In this document: piece after piece, positions 11,832-22,998 of the stretch
How the letters are laid out: each line of letters starts with the position of its first letter
How positions within the stretch are numbered: position 1 is the first letter of the stretch
Source of the DNA: Desarmillaria ectypa
Taxonomy: Eukaryota; Basidiomycota; Agaricomycetes; Agaricales; Physalacriaceae
NCBI GenBank assembly: GCA_030407005.1
Contig: JAUDYN010000007.1
Coordinates: 3,348,001-3,412,000 of the forward strand
DNA: 64,000 bases
Direction: 5' to 3'
Made by a program: the position numbers and the translations under genes
Notes under the pieces: generated by a model
The model's input: the letters and a program-made list of their open reading frames with translations, nothing else
Database searches by the model: none
What the model was told of the DNA's origin: nothing

Positions 11832-12793
11832 GGTAATCTGAGCCTCGAATACTCAAAGTACCATTACGGATTGATAGCGGAAGTCCGAAAGCGGCACGTG
11901 CAGCGGAAGAACCGCGTTCCGATCCAATAAACTCTACCGGAACATTCAGGAGTCTTGCCGGATGTTGGGTGAAGGTAAGCCAGTCGTCTTCATTTACTTT
12001 CTGTGCGCGACTCTGATGGTATTGTTCGAGAGAGCCAAAAATACCACGCTTCAGCTGTTGTCGGCATGACGTAATGACAATGCTTCAAGTCATACTACAG
12101 ACTCATCACAGCCACGGCTCCGCGAACAACCTCGAATCCCGCAGGCCTTCGGATTTGCCTTTGATACGAAGTCGGCATTTTGATGAAGCGTCCGCTCACG
12201 TGGAATACCTAGAAGAGTTCGATGATGACGATGACAAATAGCATATGAAATTCGGAACAACTCCGAGCTCTGGATTGTCTACAAGAAATAATCACATTCC
12301 TCCGTGCTATTGGAGCGAACCCGAGATCGGATTCGAGGCCATTTGCCACGAAACGAATTCTCAGAGACCATGCGAAGTTGAACGGCATCGAAGAATATTA
12401 TTTATGCAAAAGATTCTAGGACTTTGAAGTCTGTAGCAGCTTGCACGACTTCCGAGTGAAATACGGATCACCTGCGTATATGAACGTCAGCTATTATTTT
12501 GTCTTCTTAGAATCTATCTCGAACAAAGCCTATCAAGAACGAACATGACTGATCGACGAAGGCCGAGGTAAGGGTCGACCGCTGCAATAGCCGCATATAT
12601 CTCGCGGCTCGGAACAAAAATCCTTTCGCGGGCCGATGTTCAAGGATAGCGCCTTGATATCCTGTGAGAGCAAGTATACCGCTAGTCCGATACGGAGAGT
12701 GCTAAAGCTTTATTGTACCGATGAACTTCTCACTACTGCCCCGCTCAGGCAACAGGAAAGTACACACCTTCTAACAAGTTACCTCGGACAGCT
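11832..12793. other. Intergenic, no gene seen
   Basis: No coherent coding sequence. It may hold the missing first exon of the aldolase (right of 11831) and the promoter of the peptide gene at 12794. Confidence 0.4.
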
Positions 12794-13309
12794 ATGCGCT
12801 GGCATCTAGTCATATTGTTATCCGTAATCGCATCGTTGGTGCTTGTTGGTGCTTTCCCAAGTCTGGTGAGTATCCCGGCGTAGTTTTGTAGGACGGGTAA
12901 TTTGACAAGAAACATAGGGGCTTGGAAGGCGCGCCAGAACTAGTGCACGAGATATAGAGGTGAGTGAGCCGGTAAGGATAGTGGACTCGCTCTAAGGTAG
13001 GGGCCTTCAATTCGCAGCAAAACAGTAGCAGCAGCACTGCAACAGGCCACCTCAGAGCGAGCCCAGTAGTATGGCTTAGAGCTGGAACATTGCGCCGTGG
13101 ACCTGAAATTAACCTAAAGGTGAGAAGCGCTGGAAATCTCTGTCTATGAGCTATCTTACCAATATTTATGCAGATCACGGGGGATCTGAAGAGCCGCCTC
13201 TGGCGTCGCGAGGTGACTGATTGTTCCACCTCATGGCCAGCTCATACCAAACCAATAACAGGCGATCAACGAGACGAGTGGTATTCCTGGGTGGCACGTT
13301 GTCGAATAA
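12794..13309 (+). CDS. Small secreted peptide precursor, five exons, 100 residues
   Basis: Exons 12794-12865, 12918-12959, 13018-13119, 13174-13212 and 13262-13309. All four introns (52, 58, 54, 49 nt) start GTGA and end AG, all are phase 0, and the spliced frame stays open to a TAA. Residues 1-20 form a clean signal peptide (MRWHLVILLS, a Val/Leu core, ending LVGA). The mature part has no Cys, two N-glycosylation sequons (N40, N88) and Arg-Arg pairs at 28-29, 64-65 and 83-84, each a possible Kex2 cut. Processing there would release pieces of about 35, 19 and 16 residues. No relative was recognised. It could be a peptide pheromone, an effector-like protein, or a chance set of splice sites, but five in-frame exons plus a signal peptide argue for a gene. 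Confidence 0.6.
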
Positions 13310-14223
13310 TGTCTGAGGTGTAATACCCAAGTGTTAAATCGCAGTGGTAGAAACGGCGTAGATATGCCGTGTAGGGTCTTGGCACAGTCTCATGAGGCGG
13401 CATAGAGCTGCCGACGAGGTGTTCTTGTGGTTTCAGCACCGACCTGTGCGGATTGCGCAAATAGTACAAGTTATCCTGTAGGACAGTAGTTAATACGTGC
13501 CTGTTCTATTGAATACCATAGAAAATAGGAAATGACAGATTTTTTGGGTATGGTAGAGTGTCTAGAGATAGCAGCTTAACAATTTTTTGCTTCCCTGCAG
13601 CTGTGAACTTGCCAACTTGCGTGCCAAAACCAGACGTCGCTGAAACGTGGCAAGTGCCCAGATACCGGCCCGACAAGTACGTGTTTCCAATTTGTCCTCG
13701 GAGCATTCCTGCTTCTAATATCCGTCGCCACTTTCTCCTATGAGCACGTAAATCCTCGGCAGATTAGTAGTGACGACTCTTGGCTATCCTGTGTTCTTTC
13801 CTGTGCTACCTCCTTCCAGTGCATGGCAGCGCATGGGCAGTGCAGTGAAAAGTGACTACCAACACTCAATGCTCATTGTCTTCGAGCTTGAACCTGGAAG
13901 GACTGACGACATTCTCACCTTGCTCACGCGAAAGTATTGCTGACATGTACGGGGAACCAAGAGGACTGAATACTGTGGGTGGTCGGCATGTGCAAATTTG
14001 GGCTTGCAGCACGAACCCTTAGAATGCTGGCGTCATACAACTGGCGGCTTGGCAATGCCTGCGGGTTTGCGATGATCGCTTGCTGAAGGGGCAGTGGGGT
14101 CTTATATCCTCCGTTCTTCCGTCTGCCTTTTACTCCTCCGCAATTGTCAGGTGCAGTCTGGAACATCGCTCTCATATCTCCATCCATGGGAATGTAGGTG
14201 ACGCTAGCCCGCCTACCTTGACA
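13310..14223. other. Intergenic, no gene seen
   Basis: Only short ORFs. It leads into the promoter of the next gene. Confidence 0.4.
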
Positions 14224-14229
14224 TATAAA
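14224..14229 (+). promoter_or_regulatory. TATA box
   Basis: TATAAA 50 nt before the ATG of the Kre9/Knh1-like gene; normal spacing for a fungal core promoter with a short leader. Confidence 0.6.
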
Positions 14230-14278
14230 ACCAGCCCGGATCCTACACTTTTCCTCAGACTCTTGACACGAACTAAAC

Positions 14279-14790
14279 ATGAAACTTACATTCTCTGCTG
14301 CATCCCTCGTTGCCCTGCTTGCAGCCACTGCTTCGGCATCTGTAGCTCCTACCCGCCGAGATATCTTCGCCCCGCCCATCACATCCCCAACCACGGGAAC
14401 AGTTTGGACCGTGAAGACTACTCAAAATGTCACTTGGGATACCTCCAACCCCCCTTCCCCTATCACCGACCGTAACAGGAGCAGCATCAGGCTTACCAAA
14501 GGTGGGAGACAACTACCCGGTAAGTCATGTCCTCCGAGTCTGCAAGCAATCCATAACCATGTACTGAATATTCAGTTAGTTGTTTTAGCAGACCAGTTTG
14601 ATATTATGCTGGGAAGCATCGAAGTGGAAGTTCCTTGGGTGTCCGAAGGCGACGATTACGCCCTTATTCGTGAGTTACCCCGCGTTCGTCGCTGGTAATG
14701 AATGCTGACTGATGATTTGTTTGTGTAGTTTTTGGCGACTCGGGTAACTGGGGCAAAACGTTCACCATTACCGGAGGCCCGGGCTACTGA
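14279..14790 (+). CDS. Secreted Kre9/Knh1-type N-terminal domain protein
   Basis: Exons 14279-14519, 14580-14669 and 14729-14790 (introns 60 and 59 nt; a second acceptor at 14588 also keeps frame). About 130 residues. The signal peptide spans residues 1-20 (MKLTFSAASLVALLAATASA), followed by APPITSPTTGTVWTVKTTQNVTWDTS, the hallmark of the Ig-like Kre9/Knh1 N-terminal domain of fungal cell-wall proteins, and it closes with YALILFGDSGNWGKTFTI. In yeast this family takes part in beta-1,6-glucan assembly; the many short mushroom members act outside the cell with unknown roles. There is no Ser/Thr-rich tail or GPI signal, so it is a soluble single-domain form. The middle of the domain is shorter than in most relatives. 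Confidence 0.85.
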
Positions 14791-15526
14791 ACAGCGTCCA
14801 ATATTGATAATAGTTGTTACGTAGCAGTTTTTTGGACATAGTTTTACATCTAACAGAATATTACTCCCATTAATTTCAAATATCAGTGGAAATGTACCAT
14901 ACAAAGGCTTAGGGAAGAGGTTCCAGGAAGATAATGAAGTGAACTGACTCGCCATGTACTCACATTTCGCATCATTATTTCCGAGTCGTCGACATGGATA
15001 GACCTTTTTTCCGTTCCTGGGCTACAAGTTGTGTTAGAACTCGTGGTCGACTGGTGAGCGGCAATGGCGCTAGCTATCCTACTAACTACACGGCATTTAT
15101 ACTACCAGAGTACATATAATGTACTAAAATATATGAGAAATAGATCACCAAGCGTCCGGGATGCAAGCTCGAACATCCAAAACAGGAATCCAAATTCTAA
15201 CACAAGTCAACACTTTCAATTTGTTTCTCCTGTAGTATCGTCTTCGTTTTTGAGAGGTTCAACGGTATTACACCGTGCGAAACTAATCGAGAGTTGCAGC
15301 TACATGCAGAGTGCAAGGGAATATGGGATGATCGTCCTGTGATGGTCAGTACAACTTTGACACGGCTACTAGGTAGGCATCAGCAGACATCGGTCCGGGT
15401 GCCGCCAGATGAATTACGTCTCTCGCCTCTTTCTACGCGTCCGATCAGCGCTCTGCCTATCAAAGCTACCAACTCTTCAATATTGAACGTTCTCTCCGTA
15501 AAATCTTATTACGCAGCGAATGCATT
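14791..15526. other. Intergenic, no gene seen
   Basis: AT-rich, with short ORFs only. Confidence 0.4.
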
Positions 15527-15718
15527 ATGAACTTGCGGCTCCCACAAGAACACGTCGACGCTATCATAGACACTGAAACAGTCATCCACTTGAGATGCAG
15601 AGGCAATGAAGAATCTTTCATCCCTACTCCTTTGTCTCACGGTCATTTCTCCCTCGCACTCGATTGTATATGTTCAAAGATATCGGATTGGTTAATGCTG
15701 ACATGTGAGGTAAATTGA
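15527..15718 (+). pseudogene. Possible F-box fragment
   Basis: A 63-codon frame begins MNLRLPQEHVDAIID, close to the LPxELVDxIID start of another agaricomycete F-box type, and keeps ESFIP and HGHFS at the expected spacing before decaying. No downstream LRR part was found. It could be a dead fragment or a chance match. Confidence 0.3.
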
Positions 15719-16754
15719 TAGTGTTAAGACGTCTTCATGAAGCATCATTGAGGACATAAGGGAGCAAAATTTCAGATCAAGCTCCACGACCCAAGCCAGG
15801 ACCCGGCAACTACGAATCGATGAACTAACCGTTCATCTACCCACGCGCAGGAAAAGTAGTAATCGGCAAGTAATGCAGAGAAAGCCCCGAATCACGCTAC
15901 CGCAGAAGTCAAGGCACAAGTAACGATCGTCGTCTTTCCCTCTATGTGATCGAAGCTCCATTCCGATTCTCGTCGAAGACAGATGTCTAGCAAAGGGTCA
16001 TCAGGAAGACGACGAAAGATAACTTGCTCGCAATGTTGGCTTTTTTCCCTTGATTTGCCATTGAGATGCCAAGTGAATTCCGAAATAGGACTTCTTTAAT
16101 ACCACAAAACTACAGCAGGCGTCTTCATTCCAAATTCATTTGTCACGACAGGGTCACTACAGGTTTGTAAGTCATTTGGTAGGGTTTAAAAGGCCATAGC
16201 TAGAATGAATAGAAGGATATACACGTAAATTTACTGGTCATTCACACCGAATTCCACTAAGATAGACGTTTGTGTGGGGTATTGAAAGAGGGAAGTGGCA
16301 CGTAATGGCGCCGCGTACATATCTGAATTCGTAAGTAATCGGGAAATGCCGACACTCCCTCTGCCATTTTACCATCTTCCGCTAGTTCCAGTGCGACCAG
16401 CTACCTTAGTTCTCTCTTTTCTGCAAGAGTAATTTCGCAGGATTCCTAACTACATGTCCTTTATTGAGTCTATCTGTACCTGTCAAATTACTTCGTCAGT
16501 CTAATTGCGGCCTACGTGACGGCGTCCTCGTTCACTCGGCCGAAACGTTTTTGTCGACGCTCGTTCCGAACTTTTTATTCCGTCATTACCCTCAAATTGA
16601 AGCAATTATCTGGCCATATCAATGATTCCTGGTACGGGTCCCGTGCACATCAGATACGATTTGCCGGCGGAATGGTTGGATAGCAGGAATTCTGAATTGC
16701 ACAAGTCTAGCATGATATCTCGCTTATCTTACTATTGTGGTCAGAATGGGATGC
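15719..16754. other. Intergenic, no gene seen
   Basis: No coherent coding sequence on either strand. It ends at the TATA box of the aminotransferase locus. Confidence 0.4.
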
Positions 16755-16762
16755 TATATAAA
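16755..16762 (+). promoter_or_regulatory. TATA box of the aminotransferase locus
   Basis: TATATAAA about 43 nt before the ATG at 16798. Confidence 0.6.
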
Positions 16763-16797
16763 GGAAGAGTCATGCTGCTCTGTGAAGCAGCGAAACT

Positions 16798-18796
16798 ATG
16801 GACGCTATTGATTTGAGCCACTATTTGGCCCTGTTGCGGCGGCGGCTAGGACTCCAAGTCCCCTGAAAAGTGAGTACTCTATTATTTGCTCCATTTCTTA
16901 TCCTGAGTTAGGCATTCTATGTCTGCGTCAGGTCTTATGAAGTACATGTCCGTTTATGGCATGGTCAGTTTAGCTGGAGGCCTCACACATCCGTCTCTCT
17001 TTCCTTTCGTCAATATCGAAGCCGAGGTGTATTCTCCCGGCATCTATCTTCCCTCGAATACATCCGAGTCGGACTCAAAGCTTTTACGTTTCAACGTTCA
17101 CAAGAATGGCAGGTCCAATGGACAGGTCGTAGATTTGGCCACTGGTTTGCAATACGGTACGTTGAAAATGTTTCTTCACGAAGTCTTCTTAGTAAACGAT
17201 CGTCGCTAGCACCCACTGCTGGTCTCCCATGGCTGCTCCAATATGTCCGGGACTTTGTCCGCATCGTCTATCAACCGGCATATAGAAATTACGATGTCTT
17301 AATGAACGATGGAAGCACTGATGGTTGGAGCAAAGTTGTCAACCTCCTCTGGTAAGAGCAATTGCACCTAATTCTTAACTCAGGCTAAACACTGTGGGCG
17401 TAGTGAGCCTGGCGACTACATCTTCCTCGAAAAGCATACGTTTCCTTCTACTCAGACAATGTGCGTGCCGATGGGATGCAAGGGTGTTCCACGTGCGCAC
17501 CTATTTTCCTCTATCACCACCGCTGAAAAATTATGACAGTCGAGATGGATGCGAACGGAATACGTGCTGACGTGTTGGAAACTACCCTCCGGGAATGGGA
17601 TACTGCCCATTCCGGTGTAAAACGGCCACACGTTTTGTAGTGAGTCATAATCTGCTGACCTTGGTCTAATTCTGATAATTAAAAGCGTGATCCCCACAGG
17701 ACAGAATCCTACTGGATGTACGATGCCCATCGCTTGTAAGCAGGAAATATATGATATTTGCGTAAAATATGGCGCGTTCTTCCTTCGCGAGTATCTTCTC
17801 TTTCCTCATCATTGTTTGAACAGACATTATCATCGTGGAAGACGATCCGTACTATATTCTTTGATACTTATAGGCTTCCGGGTGCTGCCAATGGTCACGC
17901 GGCACCTCCTCTTCCCTACGACGAAGCGGTACTCTTGGATTCGTTTGTCAAAACCTTTCTGAGCATCGACGTCCAAGGCTGCGTTATTCGTCTCGACACC
18001 TTCAGTAAAACGATGGCTCCCGGGAACCGTCTTGCATGGTTTACTTGTAATCCTCTCTTCGCTGAAAGGATCGTCCGCGCAACCGAGGTAACAACCCAAA
18101 CGACCTCAGGCTGGTTGCACTCCATCATCTCTGAACTCCTCCACGCATGGGGCCCCGGTGTTGGCGGGTATCTTCGTTGGTTGTCGGGATTGCAGAGCCA
18201 GTACCAGGTTCGGAGAAACTGGATGTGCGATGCTCTTGTAAAGGAATTCGACGCGGAACAAAAGGGCCCCGAGGTGATCATGTACGGCAAAGGGACCAAA
18301 GTGAAAATACTGAGCTTTGTCCCTCCGCGAGCTGGGATATTTGTGTGGTGCAAGGTGCATCTGAGTGAGAACAAGGAATATGCGGATTTCAAGGGTGGGT
18401 CTGAGGATCGTGAGACGGCCTTTGAGCAGAAGCTCTGGCAAGAGATTGTAGACGCGAAGGTGGTCTTGACCTTTTGCTGCCTTTTCTTTGCCGCACGTAG
18501 CTCACATTCCATAGGTTTTAATTTCTCCAGGAAGGTTTTACGCGTACGCTTTTCCACAAACATTTCCGTTTGCTCGATTTCTTATACAGTTTTCTTTACA
18601 GATCTTGGGAGGGTGAAAGAAAGCCGAGAAATCCAGCTGAACGCAACATTGTCCATTTCAGATTAGCATTTTCGATGACGACGGTAAGTTTCGTCGCTCA
18701 TTCTCTATTTCTCTGTTTGTTTGTGAATCTGAGAATGTGGACCTCGCTATTCACAGACTTGCAGGCGTCCTGCATCGTGCGTGGGGGCTTGTATAA
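16798..18796 (+). pseudogene. ARO8-like aromatic/2-aminoadipate aminotransferase, two frameshifts
   Basis: Fold-type I PLP enzyme rebuilt from ten exons: 16798-16869, 16932-17156, 17210-17351, 17404-17492, 17540-17639, 17686-17771, 17824-18459, 18515-18567, 18602-18683 and 18734-18796. Family marks: LAGGLTHPSLFPF, LPWLLQYV, PTGQNPTG, IIIVEDDPYY and LDTFSKTMAPG with the PLP-binding Lys. Eight exons join in perfect register. Exon 1 needs a shift between DLSHYLAL and ARTPSPLK (1 nt lost or 2 gained), and exon 7 needs one just after DDPYY (about 17855; 1 gained or 2 lost). Intron 6 begins GC, where GTGCGT would be canonical, and intron 8 is only 34 nt. A TATA box remains. Most likely a recent pseudogene, or an assembly with two indel errors. 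Confidence 0.85.
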
Positions 18797-19496
18797 CTGC
18801 AGTGACAGATTCTCCAAGCCTTCGTTTCCCATACTTTTTGTCGGTACTGTACTAAAATGCAATGATATCATACGTGTTCGTGCGAAACATGTTACATCTA
18901 GTAATGCGACCAAGTATTGAATGTATGAGAAAGGCAGGAATTAATGTGCTCGCCCGTAGCTACTGCTGGTGTCTCGAGTAAGTGTAACCACTGAAAGTAA
19001 TTAGTAAGTATCGGTATTCTTGATTCTTCAGGGAGAACAAAAATTAAAAATTTTGACGTGCAAAGGTCAAACGGACATTCGTTCACTGTTGATATCGAGA
19101 ATTGAACACTACCATTACCACCATGACCGTTGTGAGAACCCCAAAAAGGAATGGATCTACAGGATAGAATCGCATACCGTTGGGCCATAGCGTTCAACAA
19201 GTATGCTGTACAATGATATATTGGATTTTTTTCCTATATAGCATAGTATCAACAATTTCTCCCAAATTTCTCCGAGTCCATGGTTCTTCCATAATGTCTT
19301 CAAAATCGATCATGACACAGACGAACTACGGAGATCTCGAATGTCGCGTTGGTATGTTGTCGCGCCTTCTTTACCATCACACGATCTTACAACTAACTCG
19401 GTAGAAGACTAATAAATTCGACAATTTCGCCTTTGCATTATGCAGGAGACATATAGAATGAATGACTCCACACCGGAAGCCTAAACTTCATATCCT
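18797..19496. other. Intergenic, no gene seen
   Basis: 3' flank of two convergent loci (aminotransferase and metallothionein). No gene recognised. Confidence 0.4.
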
Positions 19497-19733
19497 CTAA
19501 TGCTTGCAACCGTTGCACTTGCACTCGGCACCCTGGCAAGAGCACCTGCATACGAAACAAGAAAAAACATGACAATCGACGTCTAACCTAGTCTGAAAGG
19601 TTGACTCACGAAGAGCAGCTGCAGGAAGCGGTACCGCAGGTCTGGGATACGGGGGTTTGAGCAGTCTACACGACAATAAAATCGTGAGTACGGAAAGATC
19701 GATTGGAGACAGGGGGGCGCATACGAATTGCAT
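19497..19733 (-). CDS. Short copper-type metallothionein, 37 residues, three exons with a 9-nt first exon
   Basis: Exons on the minus strand: 19733-19725 (codons for M-Q-F only), 19665-19610 and 19545-19497; introns 59 and 64 nt with GTATG/GTGAG donors and TAG/CAG acceptors. The spliced product has a 12-residue Cys-free start and then eight Cys in 23 residues (TCGTASCSC, SSCSCQ, ECKCNGC), ending KH. The Cys-x-Cys pattern matches fungal metallothioneins that bind Cu(I) and other soft metals in the cytosol. A single-frame search would miss it, since the coding exons are tiny. A TATA box lies 65 nt upstream; such genes are usually metal-inducible, though I did not find a clear metal-response element. 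Confidence 0.85.
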   Translation of the reverse strand: MQFVCAPLSPIDLSVLTILLSCRLLKPPYPRPAVPLPAAALRESTFQTRLDVDCHVFSCFVCRCSCQGAECKCNGCKH

Positions 19734-19797
19734 ATTGGCTTGGTTTGGGTGGTATCGAGTTGGACTTTTCGATAGAGTTTACCGATATCCTGACGCC

Positions 19798-19805
19798 CTT
19801 TTATA
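19798..19805 (-). promoter_or_regulatory. TATA box of the metallothionein gene
   Basis: TATAAAAG on the minus strand, 65 nt upstream of the ATG. Confidence 0.6.
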
Positions 19806-21307
19806 CTAGAAAACGGGTCATTCTTACACGCTTTAGGTGCCGGAAGAAGACGGAGCTCAAGCTGCTGTCCCTTGCAGCCATATGATGTCTCGCCACCGAG
19901 GCGGTACTCTTGAAAGGCTTTCGGACGCGCAAATATAATGTTACTGGCCTTATAAACAGTCCTTCACCTTGCTTCTGGTCGATGTTGTTTTGTCTCTTTC
20001 ATCTACTCGAAAATCCTTAATCGCAGAAGAAGATTTTGGGCCTTCAGTACCTCAGACGAAGTCTGCGTCTACGCAAAGATATCTGCATCCGCTAACGCCA
20101 CCGCATCGATACGGCTGATGGACTTGATTATTCCATCTCAGTGTGCGAGATATGGAGCCTAGCGTCCGTGGCGGAGCCGCTTGTCTGCCATCTAGTTTTG
20201 CCCATCTGGAATCGGGACTCCGCTATTGGGCTGAGAATTACCCTAGAGGCTTTGAATCTGCTCCCGCAGTACTCACCATTAGCCGGGGCGACACCAGCGC
20301 TCCTCAGGTTCCCATTTTTGTTTCACTGGATTCTCATTGGCAAGCGCTGAGCGGCGCATTTTTGGCTCGTTTCTTCCATAGCCTTCAGGCGTTCTCCACA
20401 GCCTTGTGTACGGGAACGTTTCCCTCAGTAATGCAATCAAGTAATGTCCCTTTCCCTGTCTGACCCGAGTCAGCCTTGGAACATTCATCTTTAGCTTCGA
20501 TAGTATGCATCAGATGAATCTCCTAGAAAGCACACAACGTGCACACGTGTACCGCTACTTGGCTCCGACCCTCGCCACGCCCAATATCAGTTGGCAATTT
20601 GACGCCAACTTTTGTCGAGGTCAGGAGCTAGTATCAGACCGATGGACCTGGTCAGTAGTATGCCTCTGTATCAGTCATATCGAGCACCCTCCGAATTGAC
20701 TTCCCTAGTTTCCCAACAATGTACTGTCTTATGTGTGGATGCTAGGTTATTTACTCGACACCCTTCTCGAGACGGCGACGTACTGCAATCCCTGCGCCAG
20801 AACTGACCTCTCGTAGACACTAATCGATCACATCCTTCACTAATAACATCTCCTCTCTTCACTGGAGTCTATATCTCCTGTAATCTCCCACTGCAATCAT
20901 CCACAATAAATTCGAGGAAGCTGTCGCCGCAAAGCAAAGGCGTGCATCCATCTACGCTCAGATCTGCCGTCTCCCTTGAGATATTTTTTCGATCCTGTTG
21001 TTCTGCCATAAGGCACGCTTGAGGTCACCGCATGCCTCTATGTCCACTATGGCATCAGAAGAGGCCGAAGAGTATGGAGTTGGCCATTGAGGAAAATGAC
21101 TTCGGAAGGTCTGACTTTTGATATTATTGGGGACGCGTCACAATTCCTACAGACTTTTGGTTGGACTCTTCGGTGACCAAGAGGAGTGAAGGTTGCTCGT
21201 ATTTGACCTGTACACACGGCAACTCATTAAAAAAACTCCGACGATGTTTAGATCCATGGTCTCTGATATAGTTGTGTGTAGAAAAAAAACCAGCTTTCTT
21301 CAATGCT
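19806..21307. other. Intergenic with one unresolved ORF
   Basis: A plus-strand frame at 20143-20463 (106 codons; WAENYPRGFESAPAVL, then IFVSLDSHWQALSG) looks mildly coding-like but has no recognised family or spliceable partners. Nothing else was seen. Confidence 0.35.
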
Positions 21308-22590
21308 TCATTCGCCCTCGAACATATGCCAGTTTCTCGCCCACCAAGCCAGCGTAGATAAATCCTCGTCATCCCAGCAACCGGTACCCTCCAAGAAACG
21401 TTCAAACTCCGTGATTTGCCGCGGCTCACCCTCGTCAGACCCGAAGCGTTCTATACCCCAAAAAGGTACAACGCGGGCACCAGCCCACCCTAGGATACCG
21501 ACAATCCTAGTAGGATTATCAGACGCGACCAAGATGTTCTCCGAACTGAAGTTGACATGCTCAAGAACGAGATTCGGAGGAGGTCGCTCGCGGACATTTT
21601 CCGCCGCTTCGTAGATCTGCTCTAGGACCTTGCACTGTAGACAGACGGCGGTTTGGGTAGGCTCAGATCGCCTGCTACTCCCAAAGTATTCCAAATGTCG
21701 ACAGGTCACTGCCAGTAACCATTGCTCCCCTGTCTGAAATGGGCCGGAGTCTGCAAGGCGAGGCGGACCAGTAACACCAGCTTCGTTCGATGGAGGCAAC
21801 GCCATAGGTCCGATGCAGAACTCCCGCTCTACATCTCCGGAGCACCCAACATAGTGACATGCAGCGTCAGTGCTCCTGAGGGCATGAATACTCCCTATCT
21901 CGCTAAAGTTGGTACTGGCGGATTTCAAGATCTTGATGTAAATATCCTCTGCAGACTGTCGAACAAGGTACCTTTGCGCCGAGGTAAGGGACGCGAGCTT
22001 GTCGGAAAGGAGCTTTCCTTCGATCTTTGGAGATGATCAAGATCCATAGTGCTCTAGGAAAAGGACCAGACTGACAAAAACGGTCGCAATCCATGCTCCC
22101 CCAACCCGACCATCCTGATCATTGTCATAACAAATTGGTCGCGGAGCACATATCGTAGGGTCTTCCTTCTGGAGAAAGCGGATGGTTGAAGTCTACAGTG
22201 GGAACGGATTAGCCTAACATGTAGCCTACGAAAAGGAACGGTTACCTCAGAAAATAGCGCATCGACGCGCGATACACCGCTAAGACCGTCCATCGTCAAT
22301 GGCCAGTATACGCGGACCAAAATCTTTCCGTGTTCTTCCATGACTACGGTGTAGAGCTAGTATAGACAATGAGAATCCGCAATTGGTAGCCACGAAAGAC
22401 TGTACCTTGTAGTTGCGCGCTACGAGGGAAGCATTAGCTGAGGACCTGACTGTCAGTCATGGTATTGAGACCCACATTGACCAGCAATCTCCGGTTGACT
22501 ACATTGATGACCAGACTTCTCCTTCAATCGGGCCTCGAGAACAGTCAAGTCGATCGACCGCGGCCAAATTTGTGAAGTTGTAGTAGTCAT
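21308..22590 (-). CDS. APH-fold kinase-like protein with both catalytic Asp replaced (pseudokinase)
   Basis: Five exons on the minus strand: 22590-22512, 22437-22406, 22356-22246, 22192-22076 and 22024-21308; introns 74, 49, 53 and 51 nt. The product is 351 residues with an aminoglycoside-phosphotransferase fold: N-lobe with KLYTVVMEEHGKILVRVYWP, SRVDALFSETSTIRFL, YDNDQDGRVGGAW, then IEGKLLSDKLASL at the hinge. The catalytic loop reads LEHVNFSSENILV, where the family has H-x-D, so the base is Asn. The later metal-binding D-W motif reads GILGWAGA, so that Asp is Gly. Length and register are normal. Probably a catalytically dead relative of choline/antibiotic kinase-like proteins, kept perhaps for binding. 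Confidence 0.8.
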
Positions 22591-22998
22591 GAGTAACGGA
22601 GCTCCGAGAACTAAAACGAATGACGGAAAAAAATGAAAGTAGAATGTCGCCGCCAGGACGAGAGGGAAAGGAGGGAAAGAGATGTGCAGGAGGAAATCTC
22701 GTTCCCATTAAATAATCCCCGGTCCTGCATAGCCATAGAATCAGCACAAAGGCGGAGGAAGGAGACAAAGCAGCAGGAAAGACAGGAAAGGAAAAAGGGC
22801 TGCCTCGTGCTTGACGCCAGCTTGACATGGTCGACATTCGGATCAAGCGCTTTCCACATATTTCAGAGCCAGGCAAGAGGATAATCATTGCGAACTAGCG
22901 CTCTCGCTAGCAAAAACAGATATACACCACGCCAAACCAGGGTCCTAGACTAGTAATATGGCTCTGGCGGTTCCGTCTCGCAACTGCGAAGAATCGTC
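22591..22998 (-). promoter_or_regulatory. CT-rich upstream region of the kinase-like gene
   Basis: About 22620-22810 is strongly purine-rich on the plus strand (GAGGGAAAGGAGGGAAAGAG and similar), i.e. pyrimidine-rich on the coding strand of the kinase-like gene, just upstream of its ATG. CT-rich tracts are common in fungal promoters and leaders. The long ORFs through it are composition artefacts. Confidence 0.5.

Noticed and set aside
12810..13229. 139-codon minus-strand ORF
   Set aside because: It is the antisense shadow of the five-exon secreted peptide gene and shows no family-like content.
17916..18563. 215-codon minus-strand ORF
   Set aside because: Antisense of the largest aminotransferase exon; the plus strand has clear PLP-enzyme motifs.
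21942..22075. In-frame TGA as a nonsense mutation in the kinase-like gene
   Set aside because: It lies inside a canonical 51-nt intron (GTCAGT...AAAG) that joins VF to IEGKLLSD in frame.
22054..22341. 95-codon ORF starting MEEHGKILVRVYWPL as a separate gene
   Set aside because: It is exon 3 of the kinase-like gene read through its intron; splicing to exons 2 and 4 gives a better protein.
22499..22888. Overlapping ORFs of 80-129 codons on both strands
   Set aside because: Produced by the purine/pyrimidine-rich promoter tract; repetitive composition and no splicing support.
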